A stretch of DNA of 64,000 bases from Pseudomonas shirazensis (GTDB taxonomy: Bacteria > Pseudomonadota > Gammaproteobacteria > Pseudomonadales > Pseudomonadaceae). A model generated the notes under the pieces. That model saw only the letters and a program-made list of their open reading frames with translations. It was not told the origin of the DNA and made no database searches. The DNA is taken from the NCBI RefSeq assembly GCF_014268785.2, contig NZ_JABWRD020000004.1:62001-126000 (forward strand), in the 5' to 3' direction. This document shows, in pieces, positions 35,593-44,657 of the stretch (the first letter of the stretch is position 1; each line of letters opens with the position of its first letter). Both the position numbers and the translations under genes were made by a program.

Positions 35593-37290
35593 ATGATCGA
35601 AAATTTTTGGAAGGATAAGTACCCAGCCGGGGTAGCGGCGCAAATCAATCCTGATGAATTCCCCAATATCCAGGCGGTGCTCAAGCAATCCTGCCAGCGT
35701 TTTGCCGACAAGCCGGCCTTCAGCAACCTGGGCAAGACCCTGACCTATGGCGAGCTGTACAGGCTGTCCGGCGCGTTTGCCGCGTGGCTGCAGCAGCACA
35801 CTGACCTCAAGCCGGGCGACCGCATCGCCGTGCAGCTGCCGAACGTGCTGCAGTACCCGGTGGCGGTATTCGGCGCCATGCGCGCTGGCCTGATCGTGGT
35901 CAACACCAACCCGCTGTACACCACGCGGGAAATGGAACACCAGTTCAACGACTCTGGCGCCAAGGCGCTGGTGTGCCTGGCCAACATGGCCCACCTGGCT
36001 GAAAAGGTGGTGCCCAAGACCCAGGTCAAACACGTCATCATCACCGAAGTGGCTGACCTGCTGCCGCCGCTGAAACGGCTGCTGATCAACAGCGTCATCA
36101 AATACGTGAAGAAGATGGTTCCGGCCTATCACCTGCCCAAGGCCGTACGTTTCAACGATGCCTTGGCCAAGGGGGCCGGCCAGCCGGTCAACGAAGCCAA
36201 CCCGCAGGCCGATGATGTTGCCGTGCTGCAGTACACCGGCGGCACCACCGGGGTGGCCAAGGGCGCCATGCTCACCCACCGCAACCTGGTCGCCAACATG
36301 CTCCAGTGCCGTGCGTTGATGGGCGCCAACCTGCATGAAGGCTGCGAGATCCTGATCACGCCGCTGCCGCTGTACCACATCTATGCCTTTACCTTCCATT
36401 GCATGGCAATGATGCTGATCGGCAACCACAACGTGCTGATCAGCAACCCGCGCGACCTGCCAGCGATGGTCAAGGAACTCGGCAAGTGGAAGTTCAGCGG
36501 CTTTGTCGGCCTCAACACGCTGTTCGTTGCCCTGTGCAACAACGAAGGCTTCCGCGCTCTGGACTTCTCGGCACTGAAGATCACCCTGTCCGGCGGCATG
36601 GCCTTGCAGTTGAGCGTTGCCGAGCGCTGGAAAGCCGTGACCGGCTGCGCCATCTGCGAAGGCTACGGCATGACCGAGACCAGCCCGGTTGCTGCGGTCA
36701 ATCCGGCTGAGGCCAACCAGGTCGGCACCATCGGCATCCCGGTGCCGTCGACGCTGTGCAAGATCATCGATGACAGCGGCCAGGAGCTTGCCCTGGGCGA
36801 GGTCGGCGAGCTGTGCGTCAAAGGCCCGCAGGTGATGAAAGGCTACTGGCTGCGCGAAGATGCTACCGCCGAGATTCTCGATGCCGATGGCTGGTTGAAG
36901 ACCGGCGACATCGCCTTGATCCAGACCGATGGCTACATGCGTATCGTCGACCGCAAGAAGGACATGATTCTGGTGTCCGGCTTCAACGTCTACCCTAATG
37001 AACTCGAAGACGTGCTCGCCGGCTTGCCGGGTGTGCTGCAGTGCGCTGCGATCGGTGTGCCGGACGAGAAGTCGGGCGAGCTGATCAAGGTGTTCCTCGT
37101 GGTCAAGCCGGGCATGACCCTGACCAAGGAGCAGGTCATGGAGCATATGCGCGCCAACGTAACCGGCTACAAGGTGCCGCGTTATATCGAGTTCCGCGAT
37201 GCCTTGCCAACCACCAACGTCGGCAAGATCCTGCGCCGCGAGCTGCGTGACGAAGAGCTGAAGAAGCAAGGTCTGAAAAAGACTGCCTGA
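35593..37290 (+). CDS. fadD1: Long-chain acyl-CoA synthetase FadD1
   Basis: A 565-residue acyl-CoA synthetase. The start MIENFWKDKYPAGVA (35593) matches the known N-terminus of Pseudomonas FadD1; AAGGAG lies ten bases before it. YTGGTTGVAKGAMLTH is near residue 214, GYGMTETSPVAAVNP near residue 357, and GWLKTGDIALIQTDGYMRIVDRKKDMI near 434, with NVGKILRRELRDEEL at the end. It is the main enzyme for long-chain fatty acid activation in the genus. It is closely similar to the fadD2 product along the whole length, so the two are old paralogues. Confidence 0.94.
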   Translation: MIENFWKDKYPAGVAAQINPDEFPNIQAVLKQSCQRFADKPAFSNLGKTLTYGELYRLSGAFAAWLQQHTDLKPGDRIAVQLPNVLQYPVAVFGAMRAGLIVVNTNPLYTTREMEHQFNDSGAKALVCLANMAHLAEKVVPKTQVKHVIITEVADLLPPLKRLLINSVIKYVKKMVPAYHLPKAVRFNDALAKGAGQPVNEANPQADDVAVLQYTGGTTGVAKGAMLTHRNLVANMLQCRALMGANLHEGCEILITPLPLYHIYAFTFHCMAMMLIGNHNVLISNPRDLPAMVKELGKWKFSGFVGLNTLFVALCNNEGFRALDFSALKITLSGGMALQLSVAERWKAVTGCAICEGYGMTETSPVAAVNPAEANQVGTIGIPVPSTLCKIIDDSGQELALGEVGELCVKGPQVMKGYWLREDATAEILDADGWLKTGDIALIQTDGYMRIVDRKKDMILVSGFNVYPNELEDVLAGLPGVLQCAAIGVPDEKSGELIKVFLVVKPGMTLTKEQVMEHMRANVTGYKVPRYIEFRDALPTTNVGKILRRELRDEELKKQGLKKTA

Positions 37291-37296
37291 GCAGGC

Positions 37297-37332
37297 GGCG
37301 ACTGCGCGGCAGCCCATGCCCGCGCAGTTGCC
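37297..37332. terminator. Hairpin between fadD1 and puuB-like gene
   Basis: Bases 37297-37309 (GGCGACTGCGCGG) pair with 37320-37332 with one mismatch of 13. It lies in the 52-base gap between two convergent genes and may stop transcription from both sides, although no clear T-run is present. Confidence 0.5.
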
Positions 37333-37342
37333 ACTGCAGCTG

Positions 37343-38650
37343 TCAGCGCAGTTTTTCCAGCATCTGGTAGTACCACATCCCCGCCGCCAGCAGCGGATTG
37401 CCGAGCAGCTCGCCCATTGGCACCTTGACGTGCTTGCAGCCGGCAAAGGTATCGAACTTCTCCAACGTTCCGGTCACCGCCTCAGCCATGATTTCACCCA
37501 TGATGTGGCTGGTGGCAACGCCGTGCCCGGAATAACCCTGGCAGTACCAGACGTTCTCCGAGAGCTTGCCCAACTGCGGAATGCGGTTGACCACGATGCC
37601 CATCGCGCAGCTCCACTGGAACTCGATCGGCACGCCTTTGAGAGCGGGGAAGGTGCGCTCGATGCACGGCCGCAGCTCGCCGGCGATATCTCGTGAATCC
37701 TTGCCGGAGTAGTTGGCGCCGCCGCCGAACAGCAAGCGCTTGTCGGCGGTCAGGCGGTAGTAGTCGAGGACAAAGCGGCAGTCGTACACCGCCAGATCCT
37801 CCGGGTTGATCTGCTCGGCCAGTTCGCCCAGTGGCGCGGTGGTGACGATGCCGCCCATCGCCGGGAAGATCTTGCCCTTTAGCTGGCGCTTTTCCAGCTT
37901 GTGATAGACATCGCCGGCGAGCATCACTTGACGCGCCTCGATCCGGCCCTGGGCGGTGACTACCGCCGGGCGAGGGCCGTGAACGATGTCGAGTACCTCG
38001 GAATTCTCGAAAATCAAGGCGCCCATCGCGTGTGCCGCGCGCGCTTCGCCCAGACACAGGTTGAGCGGGTGCAGGTGCAGGTTGCGCATGTTCTTCAGGC
38101 CGCCCAGGTACAGCGGGCTCTGCAGGTAGCGGGCGACCCCGTTGCGATCGAGCAACTCGAGCTGATCACCCATGCCGCGGCGTTGGGCCTCAGCGTGAAA
38201 GCTCTGCAGCTCGGCCATGTGCGATGGCTTCATCGCGGTGTGCAGGTGGCCGCGCTTGAGGTCGCACTCGATGCCGTAGCGTTGCACCCGTTGCTCGATG
38301 ATCTCGTGGCCGCGCCAGCGCAGTTGCCAGATGAAGTCATCGACCTCGCTGCCGAGGCGCGCGCTCATCTGCTGGCGCATCGCCTCGTCGCCGGACAGGC
38401 TGCCCGTCACCTGGCCGCCGTTGCGCCCGCTGGCGCCCCAGCCGATGCGATTGGTTTCGACAATGGCCACCTTGAGCCCACGTTCGGCCAGCTCGACCGC
38501 CGTGGCTACGCCGGTGAAACCGCCGCCGATGATCGCCACATCGACCTGGTGCGTACCCTGCAGGGTTGGGTACTGGCTATGGTCGTTGACAGTGGCGCTG
38601 TAGTAGGACGGCGCGCGCTGGGCCGAACCCTTGTTCAGTGCTGCGTTCAT
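37343..38650 (-). CDS. puuB: PuuB-like FAD oxidoreductase (gamma-glutamylpolyamine oxidase)
   Basis: A 435-residue D-amino-acid-oxidase-type flavoprotein. The dinucleotide motif VDVAIIGGGFTGVATAVELAERG is near residue 36, with IVETNRIGWGASGRNGGQV near 62, which is typical of PuuB and similar deaminating oxidases. The C-terminal FAD segment is CQGYSGHGVATSHIMG near residue 377. It should oxidise a gamma-glutamyl amine to the aldehyde in polyamine or amine catabolism. It lies 30 bases downstream of the gamma-glutamylpolyamine synthetase gene on the same strand, so synthetase and oxidase act in sequence. Confidence 0.85.
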   Translation of the reverse strand: MNAALNKGSAQRAPSYYSATVNDHSQYPTLQGTHQVDVAIIGGGFTGVATAVELAERGLKVAIVETNRIGWGASGRNGGQVTGSLSGDEAMRQQMSARLGSEVDDFIWQLRWRGHEIIEQRVQRYGIECDLKRGHLHTAMKPSHMAELQSFHAEAQRRGMGDQLELLDRNGVARYLQSPLYLGGLKNMRNLHLHPLNLCLGEARAAHAMGALIFENSEVLDIVHGPRPAVVTAQGRIEARQVMLAGDVYHKLEKRQLKGKIFPAMGGIVTTAPLGELAEQINPEDLAVYDCRFVLDYYRLTADKRLLFGGGANYSGKDSRDIAGELRPCIERTFPALKGVPIEFQWSCAMGIVVNRIPQLGKLSENVWYCQGYSGHGVATSHIMGEIMAEAVTGTLEKFDTFAGCKHVKVPMGELLGNPLLAAGMWYYQMLEKLR

Positions 38651-38680
38651 GCGAATTCCTTGAGATGAAAAGGGTAGGGC

Positions 38681-40045
38681 TCAGGCCTGATGCAGGTACC
38701 AGCGCCAGTCCTGCTCGCCGACTTCGGCCATGAACTGGCGGTACTCGGCGCGCTTGACCTTGAGGTATACCCCGAGAAAATCCTCGCCGAGAGCCTCTTT
38801 GGCCCAGGCCGACTGCTCCAGTGCATCGAGCACGGTCAGCCAGTCGGTGGGCAGGTGTTCGGTGGCCTGGGCATAACCGTTGCCCGTCACCGGCGCGCCG
38901 GGGTCGAGCTGTTCGCGCAGGCCCTGATGGGTGGCGGCGAGAATCGCCGCAGCCGCCAGGTACGGGTTGGCGTCGGCGCCGCAGATGCGGTGTTCGATGT
39001 GCCGGCTGTTGGCCGGGCCACCTGGCACGCGCAGGCTCACGGTGCGGTTGTCGACGCCCCAGGTCGGCGCCAGCGGCGCGTAGCTGTTGGCCTGGAAGCG
39101 GCGGAACGAGTTGGCGTTGGGGCAGAACAGCAACAGCGATTCATGCAGATGGCGGAGCATGCCGGCGACTGCCTGGCGCAGCAGCGGCGTGCCGGCCGGA
39201 TCTTCACTGGCAAACAGGTTGCGACCCTCGGCGTCGGCCAGGCTCAGGTGCATGTGCATGCCGGTGCCGGCCAGTTCGGCGAACGGCTTGGCCATGAAGC
39301 ACGCCTGCATCCCGTGGGCATGGGCAATGCCCTTGACCAGGCGCTTGTAGCGCACGGCCTGATCCATCGCCGCCAAGGCGTCGCCGTGTTCCAGAGTGAT
39401 CTCGACCTGGCCTGCGGCGTACTCGGAAATCGCCGTGCGCGCAGGGATACCCTGGGCTTTGCAGGCGGCGTACAGGTCAGCCAGAAACGGCTCGATCTGC
39501 TCCAGTTCGCGCAGGCCATACACTTGGGTGGCACGCGGGCGGCCGCCGTCGTTGTCCAGCGCGGGCTGCGGCCGGCCGTGGGCATCGCGCTGCTGGTCGA
39601 GCAGGTAGAACTCCAGTTCGCAAGCCATCACCGGGTGATAGCCGTCGGCTTTGAGCGCTTCGATGGTGCGCAGCAGGACGTGACGGGGGTCGGCAACACT
39701 GGCCGGCAGGCCTTCACGCGGGTGCATGCTGACTTGCACCGCTGCGGTTGGCACCCGCCGCCACGGCAGGCGCACCAGACTGCCCTGCAGGGGATAAGCG
39801 CGGCAGTCGATATCGCCGACGTCCCACACCAGGCCGGAGTTTTCCACGTCGTCGCCATTGATGGTCAAGCCAAGAATGGTGCTCGGCAGCGGCCTGCCGC
39901 TTTGGTACACCGCCAGCAGTTCGTCACGGTGCAGCAGCTTGCCGCGGGGCACACCGTTGGCATCGAGAATGAACAGCTCGATCAGGTCGATATCGGGGTT
40001 ATTGGCCAGAAACTGTTCGGCCTGCTCAAGGGGAGCAAAGTGCAT
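38681..40045 (-). CDS. puuA: Gamma-glutamylpolyamine synthetase (PuuA/GlnA-like)
   Basis: A 454-residue glutamine-synthetase-family ligase. It has PACELEFYLLDQQRD-like metal site residues (ACELEFYLL near residue 140), the loop GTGMHMHLSL near residue 259, and the ATP-site stretch NSYAPLAPTWGVDNRTVSLRVPG in pieces near 322-345. The adenylation site of true GlnA is not evident. Such proteins join glutamate to putrescine or other amines. With the oxidase gene downstream it makes the first two steps of gamma-glutamylated amine breakdown. The exact amine is unknown; Pseudomonas has several paralogues. Confidence 0.87.
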   Translation of the reverse strand: MHFAPLEQAEQFLANNPDIDLIELFILDANGVPRGKLLHRDELLAVYQSGRPLPSTILGLTINGDDVENSGLVWDVGDIDCRAYPLQGSLVRLPWRRVPTAAVQVSMHPREGLPASVADPRHVLLRTIEALKADGYHPVMACELEFYLLDQQRDAHGRPQPALDNDGGRPRATQVYGLRELEQIEPFLADLYAACKAQGIPARTAISEYAAGQVEITLEHGDALAAMDQAVRYKRLVKGIAHAHGMQACFMAKPFAELAGTGMHMHLSLADAEGRNLFASEDPAGTPLLRQAVAGMLRHLHESLLLFCPNANSFRRFQANSYAPLAPTWGVDNRTVSLRVPGGPANSRHIEHRICGADANPYLAAAAILAATHQGLREQLDPGAPVTGNGYAQATEHLPTDWLTVLDALEQSAWAKEALGEDFLGVYLKVKRAEYRQFMAEVGEQDWRWYLHQA

Positions 40046-40143
40046 GGTGGATTCGCTCGCGGCTCATTGCTGAGGCGCACGGACCTGCACGCAATGGGCG
40101 CCAGGCCGGACTGGGTAAACCGGCGCAGAGACGCCGGGTGTGG

Positions 40144-40308
40144 TCAGTGCAACGCGGGCGAAAGATCGGGCGGGCGAGCGTGGCGGCAATGCCACAGGGC
40201 CCAGAAGGCGAGGATGATGTGCACCAGCGGATTTTCGCCGACACAGGCCCGGGCCTTCGGCAGCGAAGGGCGGGACGGCGGGCGTGCGGTGCGGGTGGGG
40301 ACGCTCAT
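40144..40308 (-). CDS. 54-residue small protein upstream of puuA
   Basis: A short gene of 55 codons: ATG at 40308 with GGGAG ten bases upstream, stop at 40144. The product has a basic, proline-rich start (MSVPTRTARPPSRPSLPKAR), then ACVGENPLVHIILAFWALWH, whose hydrophobic run could form one short membrane helix, and a basic tail ending SPALH. About four-fifths of its third codon positions are G or C, as in the real genes around it. It lies 98 bases before puuA on the same strand, so it may be in that transcript. I know no family; this is a plausible but unproved gene. Confidence 0.55.
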   Translation of the reverse strand: MSVPTRTARPPSRPSLPKARACVGENPLVHIILAFWALWHCRHARPPDLSPALH

Positions 40309-40365
40309 GGGTCGATACTCCCATGGGCAGTAAGGTTGATTAAATCAGCGAATGGCTACCTTAAG

Positions 40366-40380
40366 TTAGCTGCTCGCTAA
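40366..40380. promoter_or_regulatory. Short palindrome upstream of puuA unit
   Basis: TTAGC at 40366-40370 and GCTAA at 40376-40380 form an inverted repeat with a 5-base spacer, in the 215-base gap between the small gene and hrpA. The region 40320-40380 is AT-richer than its surroundings. It is a possible operator or promoter region for the divergent transcripts; nothing more can be said. Confidence 0.3.
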
Positions 40381-40523
40381 ACATTCGCGCCAGCCATGCT
40401 CGCTGAGGTTCACGCGACCCGCGCCCGGCGCTGAAAGCAAAGATTCGGCAAATCTGCGACAATCGCCCCTCTTCGAATGCCAATCATGTACCAGCAGGCT
40501 CACCTGCATCATTAAAAAGCCCC

Positions 40524-43500
40524 ATGACTGATAACGCCATCGACCAGCTGCTGAACAATCTCGACCACGCCATGATCGCCGACCGTCATCGTCTGCGCCG
40601 GCAACTGCACGAGCTGCGCAAGCGCCCGGACGAGGCCAAGCTGGCCTTGTGGGCAGACAAGGTGCAAGCCTCGTTCGACAAAGTCAGCGCGCGCCAGGCG
40701 AGTGTGCCGAGTATCCGCTACGACGACAGCCTGCCGATTGCGGCCAAGCGTGACGAGATCAAAAAAGCCCTGAGCGAACACCAGGTGCTGATCATCGCCG
40801 GCGAAACCGGCTCTGGCAAAACCACCCAGCTGCCGAAAATCTGCCTGGAACTGGGCCGCGGCAGCCATGGCCAGATCGCCCACACTCAGCCGCGCCGGAT
40901 CGCTGCACGCAGCGTGGCCGCGCGGGTTGCCGAAGAGCTCGGCACGCCGCTGGGAGCATTGGTCGGCTATCAAGTGCGCTTTGAAGATCAGAGCGATGCC
41001 AACACCTTGGTCAAGCTGATGACCGACGGCATCTTGCTGGCTGAAACCCAGCATGACCGCTTTCTTGAGCGCTACGACACGATCATCGTCGACGAAGCCC
41101 ACGAACGCAGCCTGAACATCGACTTCCTGCTTGGCTACCTGAAGACCTTGCTGCACCGTCGGCCCGAGCTGAAGCTGATCATCACCTCGGCGACCATCGA
41201 TCTGGAGCGCTTCTCCAAGCATTTCGACGATGCGCCGATCATCGAGGTGTCTGGCCGTACCTATCCGGTCGACACCTGGTACCGGCCGCTGACCAGCGAG
41301 CATGACGAGGAAGGCAACCAGGTCGAAGAAGACCTCAGCGTCGATCAGGCGATTCTGGCGACCCTCGACGAGATCGCTGCGCACGAGCGCAGTGCCGGCA
41401 AGGGGCCGGGCGACGTGCTGGTGTTTCTGCCGGGCGAGCGGGAGATCCGCGACGCCGCCGAAATGCTGCGCAAGGCGCAATTGCGCCACACCGAAATCCT
41501 GCCGCTGTATGCGCGGCTGTCGCCGGCTGAGCAGCAGAAAATCTTCCAGTCGCACCCGGGCCGTCGCGTGGTGCTGGCGACCAACGTCGCCGAGACCTCG
41601 CTGACCGTGCCGGGCATCCGCTACGTGATCGACAGCGGTACCGCGCGCATCAGCCGCTACAGCTACCGGGCAAAGGTCCAGCGCCTGCCGATCGAGGCGG
41701 TGTCGCAGGCCAGTGCCAACCAGCGCAAGGGCCGCTGTGGCCGGGTCGAGCCGGGCATCTGCATTCGCTTGTACAGCGAAGATGACTTCAATGGCCGGCC
41801 GGCGTTTACCGACCCGGAGATCCTGCGTACCAACCTCGCCGCGGTGATCCTGCAGATGCTGCATCTGCGCCTGGGCGATATCGATGCCTTCCCGTTCATC
41901 GAGCCACCTGATGGCAAGGCCATCAGCGACGGTTTCAACCTCTTGCAAGAGCTGTCGGCGGTCAACCGCGAGAACCAGCTGACCCCGCTCGGGCGGCAAT
42001 TGGCACGCCTGCCGATCGACCCACGGCTGGGGCGCATGTTGCTTGAAGGCGCGCGCCTGGGCAGCCTACAGGAAGTACTGATCGTCACCAGTGCGCTGTC
42101 GGTGCAGGACCCGCGCGAGCGTCCACCGGAGCGTCAGCAGGCGGCCGATCAGGCTCATGCGCAATGGAAGGACGTCGACTCCGACTTCGCCGGGCTGGTC
42201 AATCTGTGGCGCGGTTTCGAAGAGCAGCGCCTGGCGCTGACCGCCAACCCGCTGCGCAACTGGTGCCGCAAGAACTTCCTCAACTACCTGCGCCTGCGCG
42301 AGTGGCGTGATGCCCATCGCCAGCTGGCGTTGATCTGCCGTGACCTGCAACTGACCGTGAACAAAGAGCCGGTCGATTATCAGCGCATGCACAAGGCTAT
42401 CCTCAGCGGCCTGCTCAGCCAGATCGGGCAGAAGACCGAAGAGGGTGATTACCTCGGTGCGCGGCAGCGGCGCTTCTGGATTCATCCATCGTCCGGCATC
42501 GGTCGTAAGCGCCCGCAGTGGGTGATGGCCGCCGAGCTGGTCGAAACCACCAAGCTGTATGCGCGCATGGTCGCCAAGATCGAACCGGACTGGATTGAGC
42601 CGTTGGCCGGCCACCTGATCAAGAAGAACCACTTCGAGCCGCACTGGGAGAAGAAGCGTGGCCAGGTGGTCGCCTTCGAGCAGATCACCCTCTATGGGCT
42701 GATCCTGGTCGGTCGCCGCCCGGTGCATTACGGCCCGATCGATCCGGTGGTTTCGCGTGAGCTGTTTATCCGCGAAGGGCTGGTTGGCGGCGAAATTCAG
42801 TCGCGGGCCAAATGCCTGACGGCCAACAAGCGCCTGCTCGAGCAGCTCGACGAACTCGAGGCCAAGGCCCGCCGCCGGGATATTCTGGCCGACGAAGAAA
42901 CCCTCTACGGTTTCTACGAAGCACGCCTGCCGGCAGAGATTCACCAGACCGCGACCTTCGATGCCTGGTACCGCATGACCAGCCAGAAGGACGCCAACCT
43001 GCTGATCATGCGCGAAGAGGACGTGCTCGCCCGCGAGGCCAGCGAAGTCACTGCCGCGCAGTATCCGGACACCTTGAAAATCGGTGATCTGAGCCTGTCG
43101 CTGAGCTATCACTTCGAGCCCAATCATCCACGCGACGGCGTCACCGTGCGGGTGCCGGCGCCGCTGCTGCCGAGCCTGCCGGGCGAGCGTCTGGAGTGGC
43201 TGGTGCCGGGCCTGCTCGAAGCCAAGTGCATTGCTTTGGTGCGCAGCCTGCCCAAGGCGCTGCGCAAGAACTTCGTGCCGGTGCCGGACTTCGTCAAGGC
43301 GGCGCTTTCGCGCATGACCTTTGGCCAGGGCAGCCTGCCTCAGGCCCTTGGCCAGGAGTTGCTGCGCATGACCGGTGCGCGCGTCTCGGACGAAGCCTGG
43401 GCCGAAGCCGTCGAGCTGGTCGAGAGCCATCTGCGGATGAACATCGAAGTGGTCGACGGCGAGGGCAAGTTCCTCGGCGAGGGCCGTGATCTGGCCGAGC

Positions 43501-44429
43501 TGACTGCACGCTTTGTTGCCGCCAGCCAGGCGGCGTTGGCCATGCCGCGCACCGAAAAATCCGACCAGCCAGTGCAGGCCAAGGCCTTTACCCCGGTAGC
43601 CGAGACCGCCCAGCAGAAGATCGCCGGGTTGTCGATGACGGTGTATCCGGCGCTGGTCGAGGACAAAGGCGCGGTGCGCGAAGGGCGTTTTTCGACCCAT
43701 GCCGAGGCCGAGTTCCAGCACCGCCGGGCGTTGCAGCGGTTGCTCCTGCAGCAGTTGGCAGAGCCGGCCAAGTTCCTCCGCAGCAAGCTGCCGGGGCTGA
43801 CCGAGCTGGGCTTGCTGTACCGCGACATGGGCCGGGTCGAGGCCCTGGTCGAGGATATTCTCCTGGCCAGCCTCGACAGCTGCATCCTCGACGGCGAGGC
43901 GCAGTTGCCGCGCGATGGCGCCGGACTGGCGTCGCTGGCCGAGCGCAAGCGCGGCAGCTGGGCGGAGCATGCCGAGCGGCTGGCGCGCCTGAGCCTGGAG
44001 ATCCTCAAGCTGTGGCATGGCCTGCAAAAGCGCTTCAAGGGCAAGATCGACCTGAGTCAGGCGGTTTCGCTCAACGACATCAAGCAGCAGCTGGCCAACC
44101 TGGTCTATCCAGGGTTTATTCGAGAGACACCTGCGCAGTGGCTCAAAGAGCTGCCGCGTTACCTGAAGGCGATCGAGCTGCGCCTGGAAAAGCTGGGCAG
44201 TCAGGTGCAGAAGGACCGGGTCTGGAGTGGCGAGCTGGCCAATCTCTGGGCGCAGTACAAAACCCGTGCCGACAAGCACGCTCAGGAAGGCAAGCGCGAT
44301 GAGCAGCTGGTGCTGTATCGCTGGTTGCTGGAAGAGTACCGGGTGTCGTTGTTCGCCCAGCAGTTGGGGACCAAGGTTGCGGTTTCGGACAAGCGCCTGA
44401 GCAAGCAGTGGAGCCAGGTAGAAGGTTAA
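40524..44429 (+). CDS. hrpA: ATP-dependent RNA helicase HrpA
   Basis: A 1301-residue DEAH-box RNA helicase, the full length of E. coli HrpA. Motif I is GETGSGKTTQLPKI near residue 91, motif II DEAHERSLNIDFLLGYL near residue 189, motif III SATID near 220, and motif VI QRKGRCGRVEPG near residue 393. A winged-helix/ratchet domain and a long C-terminal DUF3418 region follow (VPGLLEAKCIALVRSLPKALRKNFVP near 893). It unwinds RNA and helps rescue stalled or colliding ribosomes. The gene stands alone between puuA (divergent) and the KASIII gene. Confidence 0.96.
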   Translation: MTDNAIDQLLNNLDHAMIADRHRLRRQLHELRKRPDEAKLALWADKVQASFDKVSARQASVPSIRYDDSLPIAAKRDEIKKALSEHQVLIIAGETGSGKTTQLPKICLELGRGSHGQIAHTQPRRIAARSVAARVAEELGTPLGALVGYQVRFEDQSDANTLVKLMTDGILLAETQHDRFLERYDTIIVDEAHERSLNIDFLLGYLKTLLHRRPELKLIITSATIDLERFSKHFDDAPIIEVSGRTYPVDTWYRPLTSEHDEEGNQVEEDLSVDQAILATLDEIAAHERSAGKGPGDVLVFLPGEREIRDAAEMLRKAQLRHTEILPLYARLSPAEQQKIFQSHPGRRVVLATNVAETSLTVPGIRYVIDSGTARISRYSYRAKVQRLPIEAVSQASANQRKGRCGRVEPGICIRLYSEDDFNGRPAFTDPEILRTNLAAVILQMLHLRLGDIDAFPFIEPPDGKAISDGFNLLQELSAVNRENQLTPLGRQLARLPIDPRLGRMLLEGARLGSLQEVLIVTSALSVQDPRERPPERQQAADQAHAQWKDVDSDFAGLVNLWRGFEEQRLALTANPLRNWCRKNFLNYLRLREWRDAHRQLALICRDLQLTVNKEPVDYQRMHKAILSGLLSQIGQKTEEGDYLGARQRRFWIHPSSGIGRKRPQWVMAAELVETTKLYARMVAKIEPDWIEPLAGHLIKKNHFEPHWEKKRGQVVAFEQITLYGLILVGRRPVHYGPIDPVVSRELFIREGLVGGEIQSRAKCLTANKRLLEQLDELEAKARRRDILADEETLYGFYEARLPAEIHQTATFDAWYRMTSQKDANLLIMREEDVLAREASEVTAAQYPDTLKIGDLSLSLSYHFEPNHPRDGVTVRVPAPLLPSLPGERLEWLVPGLLEAKCIALVRSLPKALRKNFVPVPDFVKAALSRMTFGQGSLPQALGQELLRMTGARVSDEAWAEAVELVESHLRMNIEVVDGEGKFLGEGRDLAELTARFVAASQAALAMPRTEKSDQPVQAKAFTPVAETAQQKIAGLSMTVYPALVEDKGAVREGRFSTHAEAEFQHRRALQRLLLQQLAEPAKFLRSKLPGLTELGLLYRDMGRVEALVEDILLASLDSCILDGEAQLPRDGAGLASLAERKRGSWAEHAERLARLSLEILKLWHGLQKRFKGKIDLSQAVSLNDIKQQLANLVYPGFIRETPAQWLKELPRYLKAIELRLEKLGSQVQKDRVWSGELANLWAQYKTRADKHAQEGKRDEQLVLYRWLLEEYRVSLFAQQLGTKVAVSDKRLSKQWSQVEG

Positions 44430-44657
44430 ATTGCTGAAGTTGTGGCAAACTCGCTGCAGGTTTCAGCGAGACCTGGCCAGGCCGGCATGGGCAGCAATGC
44501 GCCGATGCAGGTGTGGCCAGGCGCAACGTTCGAAGGCACAGCCTTCGGCCGTTTCAATGCAGACAATTACAGGTTCAACTTGGTACCAAGGTGCCATTAG
44601 CCAAACCCTATTTCGGCCAACGCCCCAGCGTGATGGCCTTCGACCAGAGGAACGATC

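Noticed and set aside
33353-37446. Long minus-strand open frames over fadD2 and fadD1 (647 and 637 codons)
   Set aside because: Both are antisense to intact acyl-CoA synthetase genes. Their similarity to each other only mirrors the similarity of the two fadD genes.
38690-40333. A 547-codon plus-strand open frame over puuA
   Set aside because: Shadow of the glutamine-synthetase-family gene on the minus strand; the product is low-complexity and lacks a start signal.
42066-44279. A 737-codon open frame on the minus strand inside hrpA
   Set aside because: It is the antisense shadow of a GC-rich gene. The plus-strand frame carries all helicase motifs, while the minus frame has no recognisable domain and no ribosome site.
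44450-44470. CTCGCTG...CAGCGAG hairpin after hrpA as a terminator
   Set aside because: Only 7 bp and no T-run; too weak to list as a feature.
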